Notes under the pieces: model-generated | Seen by the model: the letters and a program-made list of their open reading frames with translations, nothing else | Database searches by the model: none | Told to the model about the DNA's origin: nothing | Program-made: the position numbers and the translations under genes | Assembly: GCA_018266455.1 (NCBI GenBank) | Contig: JAFEAJ010000008.1 | Coordinates: 186,001 to 250,000 of the forward strand | Source: Bacteroidota bacterium | GTDB lineage: Bacteria; Bacteroidota; Bacteroidia; Chitinophagales; Chitinophagaceae | DNA length: 64,000 bases | Direction: 5' to 3' | Shown: in pieces, positions 7,858-16,028 of the stretch | Layout: each line of letters opens with the position of its first letter | Position numbering within the stretch: position 1 is the first letter of the stretch

Positions 7858-8361
7858 TCACTCCTTATGCTTATCCTTAATTTCCATTTTCATCCTGCAC
7901 CGCTCGATGTCTTGTTTGAAGTCTTTTATTTTTTCATCGCTCTGGCTGGCAAGGATGGCTTTCTCAAAGTAATATATCGCCTTGTCGTATTCAAATTGTT
8001 GCTCTTCCATTAAAGCATAACGGCCATGTACCCACGATTTATCAATAGTGCGCACTTTAAGGCACCTTTCCAAATGCCTGCTCAGCTCTCCCATTCTTTC
8101 CATGTCCATTAATAATGCGGCAATATGAAAATAAGAGTGTGGGTAAAGCGGGTCGCATTTTATGGCCATTAAAAAATGGTTTTCAGCTTTTGCATAATCA
8201 TCAAACTGTGTTTTATAAAGCCATCCCATCGAATTGTGTGCAGGAGCACTGTCTGGCTCTTCATATAAAATGCTTTCGTATTTTTTGAAGGCCTCAGCAT
8301 AGTTGTTATTCTTTATATCGGCTTCCGCCTCTAAGTACATTTCTTCCGAGTTCGTGTTCAT
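7858..8361 (-). CDS. Tetratricopeptide-repeat protein
   Basis: About 167 residues from ATG 8361 (MNTNSEEMYLEAEAD); a GTG at 8376 would add MKKYF. The protein is built of TPR-like helical pairs: NNYAEAFKKYESILYEEPDSAPAHNSMGWLY, DDYAKAENHFLMAIKCDPLYPHSYFHIAALL, and a last repeat FEYDKAIYYFEKAIL, ending in a charged tail. No signal peptide or membrane segment is present, so it is likely a cytoplasmic scaffold or binding protein with unknown partners. It is read from a CAAATTTG box about 30 bases upstream, which weakly resembles the -7 consensus. Confidence 0.75.
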   Translation of the reverse strand: MNTNSEEMYLEAEADIKNNNYAEAFKKYESILYEEPDSAPAHNSMGWLYKTQFDDYAKAENHFLMAIKCDPLYPHSYFHIAALLMDMERMGELSRHLERCLKVRTIDKSWVHGRYALMEEQQFEYDKAIYYFEKAILASQSDEKIKDFKQDIERCRMKMEIKDKHKE

Positions 8362-8441
8362 AAAATATTTTTTCACGGGTAATGCGTTGCCTGCAAATTT
8401 GCTTCTTATAAAAATTTCAATTTAGCCTTGGTTTTATACGG

Positions 8442-9416
8442 TTATTGCCCCAAAATCCATGCAAAAATCAATGGTGCAACAATCGTGGCATCGCTTTCAA
8501 CAATAAATTTCGGCGTATTCACATCCAATTTGCCCCAGGTGATTTTTTCGTTGGGCACAGCTCCCGAATAAGACCCGTAGGAGGTGGTTGAATCCGAAAC
8601 CTGGCAAAAATAGCTCCAGAACGGTACATCATGCCATTCCAGGTCCTGGTACATCATCGGCACCACGCAAATCGGGAAATCACCTGCTATGCCTCCTCCA
8701 ATCTGGAAAAAGCCAACTCCTTTGCCCGAAGAGTTTTTCCTGTACCAGCCGCTTAGCCAAACCATGTATTCAATACCGCTCTTCATGGTAGCCGCTTTCA
8801 ATTCGTTCTTTATAACATAAGATGCAAAAATATTCCCCATGGTGCTATCCTCCCATCCTGGCACTACGATAGGGATATTTTTTTGTGCTGCTGCGAGCAT
8901 CCAACTGTCTTTTGCATCTATTTCATAATACTGCTCAAGCGCACCGCTCAGCAACATTTTATACATGTACTCATGTGGGAAAAAGCGCTCGCCATTTTCA
9001 TCTGCTTCTTTCCATATTTTAAAAATATGCTTTTGGATCCTTCTGAATGCTTCTTCTTCGGGAATGCAGGTATCCGTTACCCTGTTATAATGGTTCTCTA
9101 ACAAATTCCATTCATCCTGCGGGCTCAGGTCGCGATAATTCGGAACACGTTTGTAATGGCTGTGCGCTACAAGGTTCATGATGTCTTCTTCCAGGTTTGC
9201 CCCGGTGCAACTGATAATGGAAACTTTATCCTGCCTGATCATTTCAGCGAGGCTGATGCCCAATTCAGCCGTGCTCATCGCGCCGGCCAGGGTCACCATC
9301 ATTTTTCCGCCATCTGCCAAATGTGCTTCATAGCCTTTGGCCGCATCCATCAGGGCTGCAGCATTAAAATGCCGGTAGTGATGTTCAATAAACTGAGAAA
9401 TGGGTCCTTTATACAT
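8442..9416 (-). CDS. Deoxyhypusine synthase-like protein
   Basis: A 324-residue protein of the deoxyhypusine synthase family. The chosen start is ATG 9416 (MYKGPISQFIEHHYRHFNAAAL), the normal N-terminus of bacterial members; the TTG at 9440 lies inside the -7 box. It has TLAGAMSTAELGISLAEMIRQ and ISCTGANLEEDIMNLVAH for NAD binding, and GGGIAGDFPICVVPM. The C-terminal EKITWGKLDV corresponds to the eukaryotic SWGK segment whose Lys forms the enzyme-butylamine intermediate, so the key Lys appears conserved. Eukaryotic enzymes modify eIF5A, which bacteria lack. Bacterial relatives may use spermidine or putrescine to make homospermidine or act on another acceptor; the substrate here is unknown. 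Confidence 0.85.
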   Translation of the reverse strand: MYKGPISQFIEHHYRHFNAAALMDAAKGYEAHLADGGKMMVTLAGAMSTAELGISLAEMIRQDKVSIISCTGANLEEDIMNLVAHSHYKRVPNYRDLSPQDEWNLLENHYNRVTDTCIPEEEAFRRIQKHIFKIWKEADENGERFFPHEYMYKMLLSGALEQYYEIDAKDSWMLAAAQKNIPIVVPGWEDSTMGNIFASYVIKNELKAATMKSGIEYMVWLSGWYRKNSSGKGVGFFQIGGGIAGDFPICVVPMMYQDLEWHDVPFWSYFCQVSDSTTSYGSYSGAVPNEKITWGKLDVNTPKFIVESDATIVAPLIFAWILGQ

Positions 9417-9437
9417 AATTGTAGTGATGTAGGTCTG

Positions 9438-9445
9438 CAAAAGTA
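9438..9445 (-). promoter_or_regulatory. Candidate -7 box of the deoxyhypusine synthase-like gene
   Basis: The minus strand reads TACTTTTG, matching TAnnTTTG. It lies 21 bases upstream of ATG 9416 and overlaps the alternative TTG start, which argues against that start. Confidence 0.5.
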
Positions 9446-9532
9446 ATTTTTTTTAGGTATATTATGTTTTCGGTAATGATCAGGGCCACGATTCTTGAGC
9501 TTGTTGCAGGCAGGTGCCATAACTCTTATTTT

Positions 9533-9558
9533 AAAAAAAAGCCCCGCAATGGCGGGGC
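9533..9558 (-). terminator. Rho-independent terminator
   Basis: On the minus strand a GCCCCGC / GCGGGGC stem (9552-9558 with 9541-9547) is followed by eight T. It ends the leftward transcript of the PepSY-like protein gene at 9588. Confidence 0.88.
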
Positions 9559-9587
9559 GCTACAAATATTTACCCTATTTGAAAATA

Positions 9588-10040
9588 TCAGTCATTCTCC
9601 TTTTTTGTTTTTTTATAGGTTCCCCATTCCCCAGAACCGTTTGATTTCAGCACGATGGTTTCATCGGTTGTTTCCAAAGTAACATAATATGAACTTTGAC
9701 CGTCCGCGGCCATCTCAAACAAATCTGAAATCCAATAATTGTTATAATTTTTTTTCAGGCTGGTCATTAAATTAATAGGAAGCTTATCAGAAAGAATATT
9801 TCTTACCACGCCCATCAATTCCCCATTGTTGTGATAATAAGCGAACATCACCTGGTCATCCAGCGTAAATGTAGCTTTCACGAAGCGCGCCTCTTTTTGC
9901 CATTGCACATTCTTAGCATTGGCAAAATCTTTAGAAAACGAGGTTGCCACATCTGTGCTTACATTGTCCTTCTTTCCAGCAAAAGCGTTGGCCATTCCAA
10001 CGGTTAAGATCATTGCAGTTGCAAAAATTGCTTTTTTCAT
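9588..10040 (-). CDS. Secreted PepSY-like domain protein
   Basis: A 150-residue protein with a clear signal peptide (MKKAIFATAMILTVGMANAFA). The mature part (FANAKNVQWQKEARFVKATFTLDD, MFAYYHNNGELMGVVRNI, LPINLMTSLKKNYNNYWISDLFEM, TIVLKSNGSGEW) has the layout of the putative beta-lactamase-inhibitor-like PepSY-like family common in Bacteroidota. These proteins are predicted to be periplasmic; function is unproven. A paralog of the same size lies at 12903-13346, separated by two unrelated genes. It has its own terminator and appears to be a single-gene unit. Confidence 0.8.
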   Translation of the reverse strand: MKKAIFATAMILTVGMANAFAGKKDNVSTDVATSFSKDFANAKNVQWQKEARFVKATFTLDDQVMFAYYHNNGELMGVVRNILSDKLPINLMTSLKKNYNNYWISDLFEMAADGQSSYYVTLETTDETIVLKSNGSGEWGTYKKTKKEND

Positions 10041-10396
10041 TTTTTTTAGTTTATCGTGTTTTCAATGTTTTTCTTCTATTTAAATAAGACGCAGGTAGTT
10101 TCAAGATGTTGCAGCTTATTAAAATTTTTTTAAGAAATAATGTTTGATGGTTCTCTTTGACGTGACAAAAATATTTATGTTACTCTTAGGCACAAACAAA
10201 TAATGACTGATGGAAGATCATACCAACCTATTGCGAGCAAAAAAACAATTATTGTGGTATTGCCAGGCTGATAAAAGCTTATGGAACATTCTCCAGTAAA
10301 GGCTTTCTTCAAAGCCATTAAATATTTTTTAACAACAGGTTAATCATTTCATAAAATAAAGAGCCGGTTATAAGGCATCCTAAATAACTTTACATG
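10041..10396. other. Intergenic region between divergent genes
   Basis: AT-rich spacer of about 350 bases. It must contain the promoters of the leftward PepSY-like gene and of the rightward AcpH-like gene. A small hairpin GGCTTT / AAAGCC (10301-10306 and 10311-10316) followed by ATTAAATATTTTTT resembles a weak rightward terminator, but I see no gene in front of it. A 22-codon frame at 10204-10272 has no coding character. TAACTTTA at 10385-10392 looks like a -7 box but is too close to the start codon to be convincing. Confidence 0.5.
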
Positions 10397-10996
10397 ATGA
10401 ATTACCTCGCCCACGCATATTTATCCTTTAATAACCCGGAAATATTATTGGGCAACATGATCAGCGACTTTGTGAAAGGGAAAAAAAAATTTGAGTACCC
10501 GGCTATTGTTCAAAAAGGGATCGCATTGCATCGGGCAATTGATGAGTTCACTGATAACCATGAAACTACCAAAAAAGCCAAAAGGATTTTTAAAACAGAA
10601 TACGGGTTATATGCCGGAGCTTTTATTGATATTGCTTATGATTATTTTTTAGCCAATGACAAAAATATCTTTCCATCAGAAAGCCTTAGTGATTTTTCAA
10701 ACTTTGCTTATCAAAAGATCCAATCACAGCAACAGTTTTTCCCGGAAAAATTTAGCCCCGTTTTTTACTATATGCAATTGCACAACTGGCTTTACAATTA
10801 TCAATTCAAAGAAGCGATAGCAAAAAGTTTCCGGGGACTGGCATATCGGGCCGCCTATATTAAAGATGCAGCGGCAGCGATTTCCATTTTCGAAAACAAT
10901 ATTGACGAGCTCAAAAATTGTTATGATGCTTTTTTCCCTTCGCTTAAACAGTTCTCCTTCCAAAAGTTTTGTCAACTGACAACCAGCTCAGAATAA
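10397..10996 (+). CDS. ACP phosphodiesterase family protein (AcpH-like)
   Basis: A 199-residue protein, starting at the second of two adjacent ATGs (MNYLAHAYLSFNNPEILLGN, the standard N-terminus of the family). AcpH hydrolyses the 4'-phosphopantetheine arm from holo-acyl carrier protein. Other typical parts are MISDFVKGKK, GIALHRAIDEFTDNH and YGLYAGAFIDIAYDYFLA; the His/Asp residues in these segments fit the HD-like metal site of the family. Activity on ACP has been shown for few members, so the name is by homology. asnB begins 38 bases after the stop and is probably co-transcribed. Confidence 0.85.
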   Translation: MNYLAHAYLSFNNPEILLGNMISDFVKGKKKFEYPAIVQKGIALHRAIDEFTDNHETTKKAKRIFKTEYGLYAGAFIDIAYDYFLANDKNIFPSESLSDFSNFAYQKIQSQQQFFPEKFSPVFYYMQLHNWLYNYQFKEAIAKSFRGLAYRAAYIKDAAAAISIFENNIDELKNCYDAFFPSLKQFSFQKFCQLTTSSE

Positions 10997-11034
10997 AATT
11001 TTTTCATAGGTATAGGAATCAGGATATTTACACC

Positions 11035-12882
11035 ATGTGCGGCATTGCAGGCATTATATCAAATAACCCAAATAATATCGGCGAAAACAGGCTGAAAAAA
11101 ATGACGGATGCCATTGCGCACCGAGGGCCTGATGGCGAAGGTTTTTGGATGAGCCCTTCTTCCTGCATCGGATTAGGCCACAGGAGGCTTTCAATAATTG
11201 ACCTGAGCGACAAAGCAGCCCAGCCCATGCATTACCTGAACAGGTATTCAATTGTGCACAATGGTGAAATTTATAACTATATCGAATTGCGCACAGGGCT
11301 AATAAAAAAAGGATACCGGTTCAACACCGGATCTGACACCGAAGTAATTTTGGCAGCTTACGATCATTATAAGCAAGAATGCGTTCAATATTTTGATGGA
11401 ATGTTTGCCTTTGCTATTTGGGATGAAAAAGAAAAAACGCTTTTTTGTGCCAGGGACCGCTTTGGCGAGAAACCGTTCTATTATGCTTTCAATGAAACCG
11501 CATTTCTTTTTGCATCTGAAGCAAAAGGGCTATGGGCTGCAGGCATCGAAAAAAAAATAAATAACCCATTATTATTAAATTACCTGGCATTAGGGCATGC
11601 CCAAACTCCTGTCGACAAAACAATTACTTTTTACCAGGAAATATTTTCATTGCCGCCTGCGCATTGTCTTCTGTTCAGGTTTCATGATTTTTTGTTTGAT
11701 ATAAACAGTTACTGGGATTGTAACAAGGAAAAACAAAGCCATATCCGGGAAAATGAAGCCATTGAAAAACTAAATGAAATTTTTTTTCAGTCAATAAAAA
11801 AAAGACTGCGGAGCGATGTAACGATTGGCTCCTCATTGAGCGGCGGGCTGGACAGTTCATGCATTATTGCCGGCGCCAACGAACTCAGTCATGCTCATTT
11901 TAGCCAAAAAACTTTTTCAGCCGTCTTCCCTGGCTTTGAAAAAGATGAATCTTCTTATATCATCCAGGTTGCAAAAAAATTCAACTTAAAGAACTATACA
12001 ACATCGCCAACAGCAAATGACCTGGTCAAAACTTTGGAAAAGCTTTGCCATCACCAGGAAATGCCTTTCCCTTCATCCAGCATTTTTTTGCAATACAAAG
12101 TTTTTGAACTGGCAGCCCGGCATCATGTAAAAGTGTTGCTCGATGGGCAGGGCGCTGATGAAATATTTGCAGGCTATACAAAATATATTCACTGGTATTT
12201 ACAGGAAATATTAAGGTTGCGCCCTTTAACTATAACCAGAGAAATAGCTGCTTTTAAAAAAAATAAAATAAATGTTAACTGGAGCTGGAAAAATTACCTG
12301 GCTTCCATTTTCCCTGCGCAAACTGCCAACCAGTTGGAAAAAAAAGCATCAAAAAAAATACTGCACAATAGCGATATCAATGAAGATTTTAGGCAACAGT
12401 TTTTTGACAGGCCTAGTATTTACAAGCCCCTTGTAACAAAACTAAACGATATCCTTTATTTCAACACATTTCAGTCCGGCCTTGATGACCTGTTGCATTA
12501 TGCCGACAGAAATTCAATGGCACATGGTACAGAGTTGCGCCTGCCATTTTTGAGCCATGAGCTCGTTGAGCTTGCTTTTGCTCTACCTTCGGGATTTAAG
12601 ATACACAATGGTTTCACCAAATACATTTTAAGAAAGGCATTCGAAAATAAGCTGCCCGAAGAAATCACATGGAGGAGCGATAAAGTTGGCTTTGAGCCTC
12701 CCCAAAAATTATGGATGCAAAGCCCAATTCTGCTCGACTACCTTCACGAAGCAAAAAGGAAGCTGATCGATTATAGAATTTTGAATCCAAAAGTACTCAA
12801 TAAAAAAAATCAGCCGCTTGATGCATATGCGGCTGACAACTTTGACTGGCGCTATTTGATTGCGGCCAATTGTATAAATTAG
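11035..12882 (+). CDS. asnB: Asparagine synthetase, glutamine-hydrolysing
   Basis: A 615-residue two-domain enzyme. The start must be ATG 11035 because processing of MCGIAGII exposes the N-terminal Cys nucleophile of the class II glutaminase domain (residues ~1-200: RGPDGEGFW, LGHRRLSIIDLS, IVHNGEIYNY, ARDRFGEKPFYY). The synthetase domain has the PP-loop SSLSGGLDSS and later GQGADEIFAGY and LRLPFLSHELVELA. It makes Asn from Asp, ATP and Gln. Close relatives also work as amidotransferases in surface-polymer pathways, but no such genes are adjacent. It overlaps nothing and follows the AcpH-like gene closely; the PepSY-like gene converges from the right. Confidence 0.9.
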   Translation: MCGIAGIISNNPNNIGENRLKKMTDAIAHRGPDGEGFWMSPSSCIGLGHRRLSIIDLSDKAAQPMHYLNRYSIVHNGEIYNYIELRTGLIKKGYRFNTGSDTEVILAAYDHYKQECVQYFDGMFAFAIWDEKEKTLFCARDRFGEKPFYYAFNETAFLFASEAKGLWAAGIEKKINNPLLLNYLALGHAQTPVDKTITFYQEIFSLPPAHCLLFRFHDFLFDINSYWDCNKEKQSHIRENEAIEKLNEIFFQSIKKRLRSDVTIGSSLSGGLDSSCIIAGANELSHAHFSQKTFSAVFPGFEKDESSYIIQVAKKFNLKNYTTSPTANDLVKTLEKLCHHQEMPFPSSSIFLQYKVFELAARHHVKVLLDGQGADEIFAGYTKYIHWYLQEILRLRPLTITREIAAFKKNKINVNWSWKNYLASIFPAQTANQLEKKASKKILHNSDINEDFRQQFFDRPSIYKPLVTKLNDILYFNTFQSGLDDLLHYADRNSMAHGTELRLPFLSHELVELAFALPSGFKIHNGFTKYILRKAFENKLPEEITWRSDKVGFEPPQKLWMQSPILLDYLHEAKRKLIDYRILNPKVLNKKNQPLDAYAADNFDWRYLIAANCIN

Positions 12883-12902
12883 TTTAAGCGCTCCTTAATC
12901 GC

Positions 12903-13346
12903 TTATGCTTTTTTAAACTTGTCGAATACGTTAAAGTTTGCATCAGCGTCTGATTGAATGATTGTCCAGTTCCGATTGTCTTTTAATTCAATAAAGTAAT
13001 TGGTCCCATTATCATCATTCACTTCAGTAACTATATTTATTGTTTTGGAAGGGTAATTTTCTTTAATTGCGTATAGAATATTCAAGGGCAAATATTGGGC
13101 TTTGTAGTAACGTATCGAATTAACCATGTTCCCGTTCATGTCATAATTCGCTTTTACCAGCATGTCATTCTGTTTAAAGCTCACAAAATAGTGGTCTTTA
13201 TATTCTTCCCATTGGACATTTGTAGCCCTTGAAAAAACCGAATGAAAAGATTTTAATACTTTTTTGTTCACATCTGCTTTTACGGAAAATGCGCTTAAAG
13301 ACAAAAGCGCTGCAAAACAAACTGCAGTTGAAAAAGTCTTTTTCAT
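12903..13346 (-). CDS. Secreted PepSY-like domain protein (paralog)
   Basis: A 147-residue protein with a signal peptide (MKKTFSTAVCFAALLSLSAFSVKA). The mature part (VFSRATNVQWEEYKDHYFVSFKQNDMLVKANYD, MNGNMVNSIRYYKAQYLPLNILYAIKENYPSKTI, NYFIELKDNRNWTIIQSDADANF) follows the same pattern as the protein at 9588-10040: a VQW motif, two short beta hairpins and a LPLN/LPIN turn. It belongs to the same PepSY-like secreted family of unknown function, probably periplasmic. It converges on asnB with a 20-base gap. Confidence 0.78.
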   Translation of the reverse strand: MKKTFSTAVCFAALLSLSAFSVKADVNKKVLKSFHSVFSRATNVQWEEYKDHYFVSFKQNDMLVKANYDMNGNMVNSIRYYKAQYLPLNILYAIKENYPSKTINIVTEVNDDNGTNYFIELKDNRNWTIIQSDADANFNVFDKFKKA

Positions 13347-13676
13347 AGCTGATTATTTTATTTGTGATTAATTCAAAATTGACAATGTGAATGTAATATC
13401 ACTTAACCCTGAAGTCAAGAACATCTTTATCGCCGGTTAAAAAAAGCTGTACTTTAAAAGTTCTGCTACAAAAAAACATGTAAAAGCATTCTGCTATTTT
13501 ACCTTAAACCTGCTCCTGTTCTTCGTTTTCATTTTGTTGCATGGTATTTTTTTTATGCGGTTAAGTTTTTGTTAAACTGGAATGGCGGGATTAACAAATC
13601 AAGAATAGCTGTCAATTAGCAGCGCTTCTTTTTATGTTTGCGATTTTTTCATGTGTCGCAACACTAAAATTCATGT
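13347..13676. other. Intergenic region between divergent genes
   Basis: AT-rich spacer without a convincing gene. It should hold the promoter of the leftward PepSY-like gene. A 12-codon leftward frame at 13504-13542 (MQQNENEEQEQV) is too short to support. No hairpins with T-runs are evident. Confidence 0.5.
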
Positions 13677-13707
13677 TTGGGCTGCGCTGAATAATTCCGC
13701 AACTTTG
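13677..13707 (+). promoter_or_regulatory. Promoter of the trans-sulfuration gene
   Basis: TTG at 13677-13679, a 20-base spacer, then CAACTTTG at 13700-13707, one mismatch from TAnnTTTG. The ATG is at 13728, giving a leader of about 14 bases. Confidence 0.55.
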
Positions 13708-13727
13708 CAAACTATAAAACTTAAAAG

Positions 13728-14867
13728 ATGAAATTTGCTACAAAGCTGATCCATGCAGGAATGGAGCCCGACCCCTCTACTGGAGCCATTATGGTCCCCA
13801 TATATCAAACCTCCACTTACGTGCAGGAAGCCCCGGGCAAAAACAAAGGTTATGAATATGCCCGTTCGCAAAACCCAACAAGAAAAGCGCTTGAAAACGC
13901 CCTCGCGATAATTGAAAACGGAAAATATGCATTATGTTTCAGCAGCGGGGTAGCAGCAAGCGATGCCGTGATCAAATTGTTGCAACCGGGCGATGAAGTT
14001 ATTGCAGGGAATGACTTGTACGGCGGCACTTACCGATTATTCACAAAAGTGTTTGAAAAATTCGGGATCAGGTTTCATTTTGTGAACATGAAAGATGCAG
14101 AAAGCATCAAAACTTCCGTCAGCAATAAAACAAAATTGATTTGGATGGAAACGCCTACTAACCCTTTAATGAACATTGTTGACATCGAATCGATATCTTC
14201 CTATGCAAAACAAAAAAATATACTAACATGCGTCGACAATACCTTTGCATCTCCCTATTTGCAGAATCCCTTGAACTTAGGCGCTGATATCGTTCTTCAT
14301 TCTGCTACAAAATATCTTGGCGGCCACAGCGATGCCATTCACGGATGTTTGGCAATGAATAATGCAGAGCTCAGAGAAAAATTATATTTTATTCAAAAAA
14401 GCTGTGGCGCAGTGCCTGGCCCGCAAGATTGCTTTTTGATTTTAAGAGGCCTGAAGACTTTGCATGTGCGCATGGAAAGGCATTGTGAAAACGGGGAAAA
14501 GATTGCTGCATTTTTGCGCAACCATCGCAAAGTGGCCAAAGTATATTGGTGCGGTTTTGCCGATCATCCCGGGTATGATGTTGCAAAAAAGCAAATGCGC
14601 GGTTTTGGGGGCATGATGAGTTTTGAACTGAAGAACCAAAGCGTTGACGAAGCAAAAAGGGTTTTATCGTCGACCAAACTGTTTTCGCTGGCTGAGAGCC
14701 TTGGCGGTGTTGAATCCCTGATCAACCACCCTGCAACCATGACACATGCATCAATACCCAGGGAAGAAAGGATAAAAAACGGGCTAAGCGATTCCCTGAT
14801 AAGGTTAAGCATAGGCATTGAAGATGCAGATGATCTGACAGAAGACCTCGAACAAGCTATCGGTTAA
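13728..14867 (+). CDS. PLP-dependent trans-sulfuration enzyme (cystathionine gamma-synthase/lyase family)
   Basis: A 379-residue Cys/Met-metabolism PLP enzyme. Typical segments: TKLIHAGMEPDPSTGAIMVPIYQTSTYVQ, YEYARSQNPTRKALE, CFSSGVAASDAV, DLYGGTYRLFTKVFEKFG, METPTNPLMNIVDI, VDNTFASPYLQNPL, and the PLP-binding Lys in HSATKYLGGHSD. The end SLGGVESLINHPATMTHASIP and LIRLSIGIED is also standard. Sequence alone does not tell cystathionine gamma-synthase (metB), beta-lyase, gamma-lyase or O-acetylhomoserine sulfhydrylase apart, so no symbol is given. It opens a probable three-gene unit with gaps of 16 and 34 bases. Confidence 0.88.
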   Translation: MKFATKLIHAGMEPDPSTGAIMVPIYQTSTYVQEAPGKNKGYEYARSQNPTRKALENALAIIENGKYALCFSSGVAASDAVIKLLQPGDEVIAGNDLYGGTYRLFTKVFEKFGIRFHFVNMKDAESIKTSVSNKTKLIWMETPTNPLMNIVDIESISSYAKQKNILTCVDNTFASPYLQNPLNLGADIVLHSATKYLGGHSDAIHGCLAMNNAELREKLYFIQKSCGAVPGPQDCFLILRGLKTLHVRMERHCENGEKIAAFLRNHRKVAKVYWCGFADHPGYDVAKKQMRGFGGMMSFELKNQSVDEAKRVLSSTKLFSLAESLGGVESLINHPATMTHASIPREERIKNGLSDSLIRLSIGIEDADDLTEDLEQAIG

Positions 14868-14883
14868 AAATCGCAAGCTGATA

Positions 14884-15657
14884 ATGGCTCCAAAAAAGTT
14901 AAAAGAATTTCTTGATAAAAAGGTTGACGAATACAATCAGCTTTTTTTTATTCATGAAGACCCCGTTTCTGTCCCACATTATTTCAGCAAAAAACAAGAC
15001 ATAGAAATAGCTGCCTTTTTTGCTTCCATCTTTGCCTGGGGAAAACGTGCTGCTATTATTAAAAAAGCAAAAGAACTGATGGCTTTGATGGATAATGCGC
15101 CACATGATTTTTGCATACATTGCCAGGAGAAAGATCTAAAAAAATTATCCGGTTTCAGGCATCGTACTTTCAATACAACCGATCTTTTATATTTTGTTGA
15201 ATTCTTCAGGAGCCATTATTCAAAATACGATTCCCTGGAAATGGCCTTTACTAAATGGATGGATAAAAAAAATGAAACAACAGAGAATGGCTTAAATGGC
15301 TTTTATCATTATTTTTTTTCGCTGGATGAGGCCCCGGCGAGAACAAAAAAACATATAGCTTCCCCTGAAAAAAAATCTTCCTGCAAACGGCTAAACATGT
15401 TTTTAAGGTGGATGGTAAGAAAAGATAGCAAAGGCGTGGATTTTGGTATCTGGAAAAATATTTCGCCTTCTCAACTCGTTTGCCCGGTTGACCTGCATGT
15501 GGCAAGGGTTGCCAGGCGCTTTGGGCTATTAGAGCGTGAGCAGGCGAACTGGCCGTCGGCCTTGCAGCTTACTGCACATCTTCGTACATTCGACAGAGAC
15601 GACCCGGTAAAATATGATTTCGCATTGTTCGGATTGGGCGCAGTTGAACATTATTAG
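14884..15657 (+). CDS. TIGR02757 family protein
   Basis: A 257-residue cytoplasmic protein of the conserved family TIGR02757, of unknown function. Recognised segments: IHEDPVSVPHYFSKKQDIEIAAFFASIFAWGKR near residues 25-60, FQHRTF-like FRHRTFNTTDLLYF, RLNMFLRWMVRKDSKGVDFGIW and SQLVCPVDLHVARVARRFGLL. The last part, with D-H-V-A-R and a helix-rich pattern, recalls the helix-hairpin-helix DNA glycosylase fold, and a link to DNA repair is possible but unproven. Co-oriented with the upstream PLP enzyme at 16 bases and the downstream small gene at 34 bases. Confidence 0.85.
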   Translation: MAPKKLKEFLDKKVDEYNQLFFIHEDPVSVPHYFSKKQDIEIAAFFASIFAWGKRAAIIKKAKELMALMDNAPHDFCIHCQEKDLKKLSGFRHRTFNTTDLLYFVEFFRSHYSKYDSLEMAFTKWMDKKNETTENGLNGFYHYFFSLDEAPARTKKHIASPEKKSSCKRLNMFLRWMVRKDSKGVDFGIWKNISPSQLVCPVDLHVARVARRFGLLEREQANWPSALQLTAHLRTFDRDDPVKYDFALFGLGAVEHY

Positions 15658-15691
15658 AAGAAAAAATTGATCAGGCCTGAAAGTACATTAC

Positions 15692-16015
15692 ATGAATGAT
15701 GAGCAATTATTGGTAGCTGAACTAAAAAAGGAATTGCTGATTGAAGCAACGGAAAAAATTCCGCTGGCTGAACTAAAAAGGAAATTGGCGCAACACATTA
15801 ATGATTTAATAAACTCTGATTTTGAAAAGCTGGTTTCATTATTATATAGGATTGATATAAATGAGCGTAAATTGAAGGCGCTTTTGAAGGAACATAAAAA
15901 CGAAGATGCCGGTGCACTGATTGCTGAACTAATAATTGAACGACAGCTCCAAAAAATAATAACCAGGGCGAAATTTTCAAAAACCAGTGATCATACCAAT
16001 GAAGAAAAATGGTAG
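15692..16015 (+). CDS. Hypothetical protein, small and helical
   Basis: A 107-residue protein that I do not recognise. It is predicted to be almost entirely alpha-helical and highly charged (AELKKELLIEATEKIPLAELKRKLAQHINDLIN, FEKLVSLLYRIDINERKLKALLKEH, DAGALIAELIIERQLQKII). No signal peptide or membrane segment. It closes the run that starts with the trans-sulfuration enzyme, 34 bases after the TIGR02757 gene, suggesting co-expression. The regular amino-acid pattern and position support a real gene. Confidence 0.65.
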   Translation: MNDEQLLVAELKKELLIEATEKIPLAELKRKLAQHINDLINSDFEKLVSLLYRIDINERKLKALLKEHKNEDAGALIAELIIERQLQKIITRAKFSKTSDHTNEEKW

Positions 16016-16028
16016 CCTGAAATGAAAA

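Noticed and set aside
10204..10272. Twenty-two-codon rightward frame upstream of the AcpH-like gene
   Set aside because: No ribosome-binding site, no recognisable protein and ordinary intergenic composition.
13504..13542. Twelve-codon leftward frame (MQQNENEEQEQV)
   Set aside because: Too short and low in complexity to support a peptide gene without other evidence.
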